DNA of 5,081 nt, taken from Elusimicrobiota bacterium (lineage in GTDB: Bacteria; Elusimicrobiota; Elusimicrobia; UBA1565; UBA9628). The notes under the pieces were generated by a model. That model ran no database searches, was not told the DNA's origin, and saw nothing but the letters and a program-made list of their open reading frames with translations. Below, piece after piece: positions 1 through 5,021 of the stretch. Made by a program: the position numbers and the translations under genes. The number at the start of each line of letters is the position of its first letter. The stretch's first letter is position 1. The stretch is taken from contig JAQUNT010000217.1 of NCBI GenBank assembly GCA_028717525.1, positions 1 to 5,081 of the forward strand. Reading direction: 5' to 3'.

Positions 1-819
1 CTGCTCCTCCACCGTTTTGCCGTAGGCGGCGTGCCGGACCAGGCGCCGGCCGCCCTTGACCACGATGAGCATCTGGTGCGTGATGGCCTGGGGCTTGTCC
101 GGCAGGTCCTCGCGCACGAGGTTGGCGACCGTTCCCGAGGGCACGCGGTCCAGCACCCCGGGCAGGACGGCCAGGGGCACGTAGGTGATGGTGGACACCT
201 GGTCCTGGAACCCCTCGCCCAGCTCCCGCATGCGCTGGAGCTTGGCCTCCAGCTCCGGCTTGGTCAGGTCCGCGAAGCCCTTGATGTCCTTGAGGGTGTG
301 CGCCGTGTACCAGGCCCGCTTGGAGATGAGCTTGTGCGCCACCTCGGTCCGGCCGCCCGCCACTTCGCGGGTGATGTCCTTGAGGAAGCCCGCGGCTTCG
401 TTGCGGTCCCGCCAGTCCACTTCCGGGAAGTGGTTGCGGGTCTCGTAGGAGACCTTGCCGTCCTGGTAGCGGATCCTCTGCAGCAGGGCCTTGGCCCGTT
501 CCAGGTCGCTCTCCAGGGAGAGCGCCATGGCCTCCTCCACATAGGTCGTGCAGTCCAGGGCCTGGAAGCTGTAGGCGGGGCTGCGGTCGAACTCGCCGTC
601 CGGGCCTTCGCCCATGGGTCCCAAGCGGTAGGGGATGCCCAGGAAGGCGGCGCTCACGGCCTCGAAGCGCTCCGGCCACTGCGGATGGGCCTTGTGGAGG
701 GCGCGCAGGGTCCGGGCGATCTCAGGCTCGGAGAGGTCCTTGAAGCGGGGCTCCGCCTGGGGCGAGGCCGCCCATGCGGAGGCGGCCAAGCCCAGGCAGC
801 AGAACGTCAGCAGCGGCAT
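1..819 (-). CDS. Secreted DUF1460 family protein (N-acetylmuramoyl-L-alanine amidase-like cysteine hydrolase), 3' end cut off by window
   Basis: The minus strand reads open for 273 codons from the ATG at 819-817 to the window edge, so the C-terminus is missing. Residues 1-18 (MPLLTFCCLGLAASAWAA) form a hydrophobic signal peptide with a likely signal peptidase I site after the AWA/AA stretch. Its n-region unusually lacks a basic residue. The mature part matches DUF1460 (Pfam PF07313), an NlpC/P60-like fold. LDCTTYVE at 89-95 carries the presumed nucleophile Cys90. IRYQDG (116-121) and the following SYETRNHF are family-typical. ITYVP at 211-215 precedes a C-terminal THQMLIV with candidate catalytic His248, then LVRHAAY. 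Characterised relatives suggest cleavage of a peptidoglycan or muropeptide bond in the periplasm; the substrate here is inferred. It starts 11 bases after the DUF2914 stop and has no clear Shine-Dalgarno, so translational coupling is likely. No other start codon lies upstream in frame nearby. Family call is confident, activity less so. Confidence 0.85.
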   Translation of the reverse strand, partial: MPLLTFCCLGLAASAWAASPQAEPRFKDLSEPEIARTLRALHKAHPQWPERFEAVSAAFLGIPYRLGPMGEGPDGEFDRSPAYSFQALDCTTYVEEAMALSLESDLERAKALLQRIRYQDGKVSYETRNHFPEVDWRDRNEAAGFLKDITREVAGGRTEVAHKLISKRAWYTAHTLKDIKGFADLTKPELEAKLQRMRELGEGFQDQVSTITYVPLAVLPGVLDRVPSGTVANLVREDLPDKPQAITHQMLIVVKGGRRLVRHAAYGKTVEEQ

Positions 820-830
820 CGACGCCCGGT

Positions 831-1307
831 CTACTTCGTGGCCGGCGCCGGAGCGGGGGCCGGCTCAGCGGCCGGGGCCGCGGCCGCGGGCTCGGCGCTC
901 ACGGTGAACTCGACGTTGCCCAGGCTCTCGCCGCCCTCGGACTGCAGCTCGACCTTCCAGGAGCCGGCGTCGACCTTCTTGGAGGCCCACCAGCGTCCGG
1001 AGGTCTTGGCCTCGAGCGTGAACTCGTGGACCATCTGGCCGTCCTTGGACCAGACGTACTTGACGTTGGCCGGGGGCTCGGCGACGTCGAGCTTGGTCCA
1101 GCAGTAGACTTGGCCCACGTCGGCGCCGAACTGGACGGCTTCGCCGGTCGGCTCCCGGTCCTCCACTCCCGCCGCGGTGATGATCTTCTCGACCTTGACC
1201 ACGGCCTGGGCCGGGGCGGCTGCGGGCTCGGCCGGCGGCTCCGGCGGGGTCTGGGCCCAGCTGGACACGGCGGCGAACAGCAGGACTGAAGCGAACCAGG
1301 TTTTCAT
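831..1307 (-). CDS. Secreted DUF2914 domain protein with Ala/Pro-rich tails
   Basis: This gene encodes 158 residues ending in TAG. Residues 1-18 (MKTWFASVLLFAAVSSWA) are a good signal peptide with a basic residue at position 2 and likely cleavage before Gln19. A Pro/Glu/Ala linker (19-35) leads to a compact beta-rich domain at about 65-137 that matches DUF2914 (Pfam PF11141). Family-typical features in order are VYCWTKL (67-73), YVWSKDG (84-90), HEF (94-96), RWWASKK (105-111), WKVEL (117-121), LGNVEFTV (129-136). Residues 138-158 are almost purely Ala, Pro and Glu. DUF2914 has no established biochemical function; a ligand- or wall-binding role outside the cytoplasm is only an inference. The ATG at 1307 was chosen because a perfect Shine-Dalgarno and a promoter precede it and because it begins the signal peptide. 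A longer in-frame start at 1523 would overlap the upstream gene. It probably forms a transcription unit with the DUF1460 gene downstream. Confidence 0.88.
   Translation of the reverse strand: MKTWFASVLLFAAVSSWAQTPPEPPAEPAAAPAQAVVKVEKIITAAGVEDREPTGEAVQFGADVGQVYCWTKLDVAEPPANVKYVWSKDGQMVHEFTLEAKTSGRWWASKKVDAGSWKVELQSEGGESLGNVEFTVSAEPAAAAPAAEPAPAPAPATK
834..896 (-). repeat. Ala/Pro/Glu low-complexity coding tail
   Basis: The last 21 codons of the DUF2914 gene are a degenerate run of GCC/GCG and CCG/CCC codons giving AEPAAAAP, AAEPAPAP and APATK. A similar but shorter run (1203-1253) encodes the linker after the signal peptide, so the folded domain is flanked on both sides by extended disordered segments. 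Such tails are common in secreted proteins that must span wall or periplasm. The DNA is simple enough to be prone to slippage and length variation. Confidence 0.6.
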
Positions 1308-1314
1308 TGTGAAT

Positions 1315-1321
1315 CCTCCTT
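1315..1321 (-). promoter_or_regulatory. Strong Shine-Dalgarno for the DUF2914 gene
   Basis: The minus strand reads AAGGAGG, a full anti-Shine-Dalgarno complement, 7 bases before the ATG at 1307-1305. It decides the start of the DUF2914 protein in favour of the 158-residue form. It also contrasts with the other starts in the window, which have weak or no ribosome-binding sites, so this is probably the best-translated gene here. Confidence 0.9.
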
Positions 1322-1349
1322 GAGATTTGCAGGGCGCGGCTCTGAGCGT

Positions 1350-1378
1350 ATTATACTCTAAGCGGGCCTTGGTGTCGC
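1350..1378 (-). promoter_or_regulatory. Sigma70-type promoter for the DUF2914-DUF1460 unit
   Basis: On the minus strand a perfect -10 TATAAT (1355-1350) lies 17 bases from a -35 GCGACA (1378-1373, four of six consensus positions). The expected start point is an A near 1343, giving a leader of about 36 bases that contains the AAGGAGG. The element sits just downstream of the Memo/AMMECR1 stop at 1382. The DUF2914 and DUF1460 genes can therefore be transcribed on their own, as well as by read-through from upstream. An A/T-rich island in otherwise very G+C-rich DNA supports the call. Confidence 0.75.
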
Positions 1379-1381
1379 TGT

Positions 1382-2878
1382 CTAGCGGCCCGGGCCCGCT
1401 TCCTTCTCTCCGAACACCTCCGCGGTGAACACTTCCAAGGTCGTGCCCGGGTCCTTCCAGCAGTCCTCGGGCAGGCCCGCCTTCTGCGCGCACAGTTCGG
1501 AGAGGAAGCGCTCCTTGCTCCACTTGGTCTCCGTGGCCACCTGGGGCAGGAACACGCCGCCGGCGAAGCCCCGGCGCACGATCACCCCGTGCCGGCCCAG
1601 GACGACCTCGTCGGCGCTCTTGACCGCGCGGGGCTTGGACAGGACCGAGATCTCGATGTCGATATCCTTGAGCTCGTCGGCCGAGACCGGGGAGAAGCGC
1701 GGATCCTCGGCGGCGGCCGCCACGGCCATGGCGCGCACGGTCTTGTAGAGGGGGCCGCGGCCCAGGATGTTGCCGATGCAGCCCCGCAACCGGCCGTGCT
1801 TCTGGAGCGTCACGAACGCCCCTTCCTCCCCGTTGAGCCGCCGGTCGGACTCCGCCACCTCCGGCGCCCGGCCGGTCTTCACGAAGGCCTCGACGGTCGA
1901 ACGGGCGATGGTCAGCAGGCGCGACCTCTGCGCCGGGCTCAAGGGGGCCACGCCCCGGTCTTTCGGCTTGTGGGTCCGATAGAACATGATGGAGGCGTAG
2001 CCCACCACGCGGGAGCGGTCGCCCGAGAGGTCCGCGGAGGTGGCGTGCCTGAGCACCTTGGCCTTGGCGTAGCCCGCCGCCTGGGCGTAGAGCATGGCCG
2101 CGGCGACCGTGTGGAAGCCGTCCACTTCCATCTCTCCCCGCGCATGCCCCGCCCAGAACCGGTCGAAGTCCATCTCCGAGATCGCCTTGAGCCCGCGCGC
2201 GTCGATGGCCCGGGCCTCCGTCTCGGGGTGGAAATGCGACTGGTCCACGCTGACGTCGACGAGGACATCGTCCCGGCCGGCCAAGGCCCCGGCCAGGGCC
2301 CGGGCCAGGGAGCGCAGGACGTCGAGGTCCGCGGGGAAGCCCACGATGATGGGGACGATCTTCGCTCCGGGGAAGGCCTTCTGGATGAAGGGGAGCTGGG
2401 TCTCGACCGAATTCTCGGGCTGGCCCGGCCCGCCTGCGAAGACGTCGCTCCGGAAGCCGAAGCGCGGGTCGGACTCCGTGAGCTTCTGGGCCAGTTCCGC
2501 GTCGACTTCGACTCTGCCCAGCGGGGTCAGGAAGGCTCCGTCGGGCCAGATGGAGGCGCCCGCGGAGGAGAAGTGGTGGCTGGGCGCCAGGATGACGACG
2601 GTGGAGACCTTCCGGGCCTGCGCGGCCTTGAAGCCGTAGGCGGCCACAGGCCCGGAGAAGGCCAGGCCCGCGTGCGGGGACACGATGGCGCCGATGTCGA
2701 CGCCCTTGGGCGTGGACTTGACCTGGGAGAAGAAGCGGTCGAGCAAGGCGGAGAGCTCGGCCCGGTCCGCGGGGTACCAGCTTCCGGCCAGAGCGGCGGG
2801 CTTGACGTGGTCTTCGGCTCGGGAGCAGGAGGTCGCGGCCGTCAGGAGGAGCGCCGAGAGGAAGGCCGGCCGGATCAT
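1382..2878 (-). CDS. Exported Memo-AMMECR1 fusion (AmmeMemoRadiSam system proteins B and A)
   Basis: This gene encodes 498 residues ending in TAG. Residues 1-18 (MIRPAFLSALLLTAATSC) look like a lipoprotein signal with Cys18, though Ala at -3 is a weak lipobox; signal peptidase I cleavage near Ala21 is the alternative. The Memo domain spans about 24-301: AGSWYPAD (31-38), SPHAG (67-71), APSHH (98-102), SVETQLPF (157-164), DQSHFHP (212-218) and SGDRSRVVGYAS (285-296). The AMMECR1 domain spans about 313-489 and carries the hallmark LRGCIGN (364-370), then EDPRFSPVS (391-399) and IDIEISVLS (406-414). Memo is a metal-binding relative of LigB-type extradiol dioxygenases. Memo and AMMECR1 occur with a radical SAM partner whose joint function is unknown, and no such partner is in this window. 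The usual Cys of the Memo metal site appears to be Asp253. The ATG at 2878 gives the intact signal peptide; GGAG 11 bases upstream is a modest Shine-Dalgarno. Confidence 0.93.
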   Translation of the reverse strand: MIRPAFLSALLLTAATSCSRAEDHVKPAALAGSWYPADRAELSALLDRFFSQVKSTPKGVDIGAIVSPHAGLAFSGPVAAYGFKAAQARKVSTVVILAPSHHFSSAGASIWPDGAFLTPLGRVEVDAELAQKLTESDPRFGFRSDVFAGGPGQPENSVETQLPFIQKAFPGAKIVPIIVGFPADLDVLRSLARALAGALAGRDDVLVDVSVDQSHFHPETEARAIDARGLKAISEMDFDRFWAGHARGEMEVDGFHTVAAAMLYAQAAGYAKAKVLRHATSADLSGDRSRVVGYASIMFYRTHKPKDRGVAPLSPAQRSRLLTIARSTVEAFVKTGRAPEVAESDRRLNGEEGAFVTLQKHGRLRGCIGNILGRGPLYKTVRAMAVAAAAEDPRFSPVSADELKDIDIEISVLSKPRAVKSADEVVLGRHGVIVRRGFAGGVFLPQVATETKWSKERFLSELCAQKAGLPEDCWKDPGTTLEVFTAEVFGEKEAGPGR

Positions 2879-2895
2879 GGCTCGGAGAGCTCCAT
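2875..2895 (-). promoter_or_regulatory. Possible six-codon leader ORF overlapping the Memo/AMMECR1 start
   Basis: On the minus strand an ATG at 2895-2893 opens a mini-ORF encoding MELSEP. Its TGA (2877-2875) overlaps the Memo/AMMECR1 start codon in a classic ATGA arrangement. The predicted transcript start from the promoter just upstream is near 2896, so this ORF would be almost leaderless. The GGAG that could serve the main gene lies inside it (2893-2890). This geometry would suit translational coupling, but the ORF is short enough to be chance. Confidence 0.3.
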
Positions 2896-2902
2896 CAGCT
2901 GG

Positions 2903-2932
2903 AATCTACCAAGGATGGCCTGAGCAAGTCAA
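2903..2932 (-). promoter_or_regulatory. Candidate promoter for the Memo/AMMECR1 gene
   Basis: The minus strand has a -35 TTGACT (2932-2927, five of six) and a -10 TAGATT (2908-2903, four of six) separated by 18 bases. Transcription would begin near 2896, leaving only about 18 bases before the ATG at 2878. The element lies in the 100-base divergent region and points away from the aminotransferase promoter. The -10 is imperfect, so this is a moderate call. Confidence 0.5.
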
Positions 2933-2953
2933 CTTGGACAGGCTCACCAGGCC
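2917..2953. repeat. Bulged inverted repeat in the divergent promoter region
   Basis: The arms GGCCTG (2917-2922) and CAGGCC (2948-2953) are complementary. AGC (2923-2925) pairs with GCT (2942-2944), and an inner AAGT (2926-2929) pairs with ACTT (2932-2935) around a CA centre. The right side carries extra unpaired bases (2936-2941 and 2945-2947). The dyad covers the -35 of the minus-strand promoter and ends inside the zone a -35 for the plus-strand gene would occupy. It could be an operator shared by both directions, but the mismatches make it tentative. Confidence 0.3.
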
Positions 2954-2972
2954 GGGCCCGAAATGGTATATT
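2944..2972 (+). promoter_or_regulatory. Extended -10 promoter for the aminotransferase operon
   Basis: TGGTATATT at 2964-2972 is an extended -10 (TGn plus TATATT, five of six). Seventeen bases upstream is a poor -35, TCACCA (2944-2949, three of six), as is usual for extended -10 promoters. With standard spacing the first transcribed base is position 2979, the A of the aminotransferase ATG, so the mRNA would be leaderless. Confidence 0.6.
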
Positions 2973-2978
2973 TTCCCG

Positions 2979-4196
2979 ATGACAACGACGACCGCCAGGA
3001 CCCGCCGTATCCGTCCGGCCCGGCGCACGGCCGGCGTCACCTACGCGGTGCGCGACGTGGTGGCCTTGGCCCAGGAGGTGGCCAAGACCGGCAAGGAGAT
3101 GCTCTTCCTCAACATCGGCGACCCCAACCGATTCGATTTCGAGACCCCGCCGCACCTCATCGAGGCGGTCCTCAAGGCCATGCGGGACAACCACAACGGC
3201 TACTCGCCCTCCTCGGGCCTGCCCGCCGCGGTCAAGGCCGTGGAGCGCGAGGCGCAGCGCAGCGGCATCTCCAACATCCGCGACGTGTTCGTGACCAGCG
3301 GGGGCAGCGAGGCCATCGAGCTCTGCCTGACGGCCCTGGTGGACAAGGGCGACAACGTCCTCATCCCCTATCCGGGCTATCCCCTCTACGAGGCGGTGCT
3401 GGCCAAGCTGGAAGCGGAGGCCAAGCCCTACTTCCTCGACGAGAGCCGCGGCTGGCAGCCGGACCCGGAGGACATCCGCAAGCGCATCGACTCCAAGACC
3501 CGGGCCATCGTGCTCATCAACCCGAACAACCCGACCGGCGCGGTCTACGAGCGCGAGACCCTGCGCCGGATCCTGGCCCTGGCGGCCTCCCGGGGCGTGC
3601 TGGTCTTCGCCGACGAGATCTACGACCAGCTACTCCTCTCCGACCAGGAGCACGTCTCCATCGCCTCTTTGGACGCGGAGGCGCCGGTCATCACCTTCAA
3701 CGGCCTCTCCAAGAACTTCCTGGCCCCGGGCTGGCGCATCGGCTGGGGCGTGGTCAGCGGCAACGAGGGGCTCCTGAAGGACTTCGTGCCGGCCATCAAC
3801 AAGCTGCTGCGCGCGCGGCTCTGCGCCAGCCACCCCATGCAGCACGCGATCACCGCGGCCTTGGACGGGCGGAAGGAGTTCCTGGCCAGGGCCCGCGAGA
3901 AGCTCATCCGGCGGCGCGACATCACCCACGAGATGCTCAACTCCGCGCCGGGCATCTCCTGCGTCAAGGCGGACGCGGCCTTCTACGCCTTCCCCAAGCT
4001 GGACATCAAGGGCTCGGACGAGGAGTTCGTCAAGGGCCTCATCCGCGAGACCGGCGTGGTCACGGTGCATGGCTCGGGCTTCGGCGAGAAGCCGGGCACC
4101 AAGCATCTGCGCGTCGTGTTCCTGCCCCAGGAAGAGGTCCTGCGCAAGGCCTACGCGAACCTGCTGGCCTACCTCAAGAAGATCCGGGGGAGCTAG
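2979..4196 (+). CDS. Class I/II PLP-dependent aminotransferase, alanine aminotransferase (AlaA/AlaT)-like
   Basis: This gene encodes 405 residues ending in TAG, about the length of E. coli AlaA. It should be a cytoplasmic fold-type I enzyme moving an amino group between an amino acid (probably alanine/glutamate) and a 2-oxo acid. Visible motifs are LNIGDP (44-49), GYSPSSGL (74-81), TSGGSEAIEL (106-115) in the cofactor phosphate-binding region, and PYPGYPLY (130-137). The PLP-site motifs follow: NPNNPTG (181-187) with the PLP-contacting Asn184, ADEIYD with Asp212 for the pyridine nitrogen, and FNGLSKNF (240-247) with Schiff-base Lys245. GWRIGW has Arg253, and HLRVVF has Arg378 for the substrate carboxylate. 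All key residues are present, so it should be active. The AlaA-like motif order (LNIGDP, NPNNPTGAVY, ITFNGLSK) suggests alanine, but substrate cannot be fixed from sequence. ATG 2979 has no Shine-Dalgarno and coincides with the predicted transcript start. An open frame back to 2685 is antisense to the Memo gene and was not used. Confidence 0.93.
   Translation: MTTTTARTRRIRPARRTAGVTYAVRDVVALAQEVAKTGKEMLFLNIGDPNRFDFETPPHLIEAVLKAMRDNHNGYSPSSGLPAAVKAVEREAQRSGISNIRDVFVTSGGSEAIELCLTALVDKGDNVLIPYPGYPLYEAVLAKLEAEAKPYFLDESRGWQPDPEDIRKRIDSKTRAIVLINPNNPTGAVYERETLRRILALAASRGVLVFADEIYDQLLLSDQEHVSIASLDAEAPVITFNGLSKNFLAPGWRIGWGVVSGNEGLLKDFVPAINKLLRARLCASHPMQHAITAALDGRKEFLARAREKLIRRRDITHEMLNSAPGISCVKADAAFYAFPKLDIKGSDEEFVKGLIRETGVVTVHGSGFGEKPGTKHLRVVFLPQEEVLRKAYANLLAYLKKIRGS
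4187..4192 (+). promoter_or_regulatory. Shine-Dalgarno supporting the TTG start of the lipoprotein gene
   Basis: GGGGAG lies in the last codons of the aminotransferase gene, 10 bases before the TTG at 4203. It supports use of this rare start codon and suggests that ribosomes finishing the aminotransferase hand over to the lipoprotein gene. Confidence 0.55.
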
Positions 4197-4202
4197 CCAG
4201 CC

Positions 4203-5018
4203 TTGCCGAGCCCGCGCCCGCTCGCTTTGGCCGTAGCCGCCTGTCTGGGGGCCTGCGTCTCGCTGGAGGAGGCCCCCATGGTCAGGGGCGCCATGAAGCC
4301 GGGCCAGAGGACGCTGGTGCTGGTGTTCCCCGCGCCGGGCCCGGTGATGAGCGAGAGGAGCTCGAATCTGGAGCAGGCCGCCAAGGTGGTGCCGGGCCTG
4401 GGTCTGGTCATGAAGGCCTCGCAGGACAAGCGCGACCTCGAAGCCTCCCAGGACCTGCAGAGATACCTGCCGCCCTGGCAGCCGGCCGCGCTCTTCTATC
4501 CGGGCTTGATGCGGGCGCTGGCCGCGGGCGGCCTGCCGGGCCCGCTGGCGGCCCCGGCCGAGGCCGGGCTGACGGACGAGGACATGCGCAAGCTCAACTA
4601 CGCCCAGGACGTCTCGGACTGGCAGCTGCGCTATTTCGTGCGCGGCGCCGGCCCGGAGCCCCCGCCGCGCAGCTACCGCAGGTTCCCGGCTCTGGCCGAC
4701 GACCTGGTCCTGGAGGTCAACCTGGCCTGCGGCGCGCCTTCCGACGGGGAGGGGGACTGGACGCCGGAGCTCTCCGGGGTGCTCAAGCTCTACCAGGCCT
4801 CGGACATGGCCCTGCTCTGGCGCCACGAGGAGACGGTGAACGATCCCTCGGGCGCGAGGTCCACGGTCGAATTCAAGAGACTGCCGGCCGAACTGGTGGC
4901 CCGCTGGCAGGCCCTGATGCCTCAGCTGGCCGAGCGCCTGGCCGCGAGCCTGCGGCAGAGCCTGCAGCAGGCCGGCGCCACCCTCCCGGCCGAGGCCCTG
5001 CCGGCGGGGGCGAGGTAG
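4203..5018 (+). CDS. Uncharacterised lipoprotein, TTG start
   Basis: This gene encodes 271 residues ending in TAG. I do not recognise the family. The N-terminus MPSPRPLALAVAACLGAC has Arg5, a short hydrophobic core and an excellent lipobox, LGAC, with Cys18 as the lipidated residue. The +2 Val gives no inner-membrane retention signal, so outer-membrane anchoring is likely. The mature part has a beta-strand-like TLVLVFPAPG (37-46), a helical, charged stretch around 51-90, and a polar segment with PPPRSY (153-158). Next comes DDLVLEVNLACG (166-177), then LSGVLKLYQASDMALLWRHE (190-209), a pattern of alternating strands. An amphipathic Gln/Ala/Leu-rich helix (about 233-257) is followed by an Ala/Pro tail. 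The TTG start is the first possible start after the in-frame aminotransferase stop, has a Shine-Dalgarno, and is needed for the signal peptide; the next Met (residue 26) would destroy it. It sits 6 bases after the aminotransferase and 3 bases before the cupin gene, so it is co-transcribed. Confidence 0.82.
   Translation: MPSPRPLALAVAACLGACVSLEEAPMVRGAMKPGQRTLVLVFPAPGPVMSERSSNLEQAAKVVPGLGLVMKASQDKRDLEASQDLQRYLPPWQPAALFYPGLMRALAAGGLPGPLAAPAEAGLTDEDMRKLNYAQDVSDWQLRYFVRGAGPEPPPRSYRRFPALADDLVLEVNLACGAPSDGEGDWTPELSGVLKLYQASDMALLWRHEETVNDPSGARSTVEFKRLPAELVARWQALMPQLAERLAASLRQSLQQAGATLPAEALPAGAR
5012..5015 (+). promoter_or_regulatory. Shine-Dalgarno for the DUF985 cupin gene
   Basis: GAGG inside the last codons of the lipoprotein gene lies 6 bases before the ATG at 5022. 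It fits coupled translation across the 3-base gap. Confidence 0.5.
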
Positions 5019-5021
5019 TCC

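Noticed and set aside
31..1107. 358-codon plus-strand open frame at the left end
   Set aside because: It runs antisense to the DUF1460 and DUF2914 genes, which have signal peptides, catalytic motifs and a promoter. Its own translation matches nothing I know.
1348..1356. Short palindrome GTAT-A-ATAC over the -10 of the DUF2914 promoter, as an operator
   Set aside because: Four-base arms that are explained by the TATAAT itself; too short to claim a binding site.
1308..1381. Rho-independent terminator after the Memo/AMMECR1 gene
   Set aside because: I find no stable G+C-rich stem followed by a T run on the minus strand in this spacer.
831..1523. A longer, 230-codon version of the DUF2914 gene starting at 1523
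   Set aside because: The extra 72 codons overlap the 3' end of the Memo/AMMECR1 gene in another frame and cross the promoter. The signal peptide and the perfect Shine-Dalgarno sit at 1307.
1589..2923. 444-codon plus-strand open frame opposite the Memo/AMMECR1 gene
   Set aside because: Its composition is Gly/Arg/Asp/Val/Leu-rich with no recognisable motif, as expected for the antisense of a G+C-rich gene. The opposite strand has clear family motifs.
2934..2940. TTGGACA as a -35 element for the aminotransferase
   Set aside because: It lies about 27 bases from the TATATT -10, far outside the usual 16-18 base spacing.
2685..2978. N-terminal extension of the aminotransferase by 98 codons
   Set aside because: This stretch is antisense to the start of the Memo/AMMECR1 gene and crosses the divergent promoters. 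The family's conserved region begins shortly after the ATG at 2979 and the protein has normal length from there.
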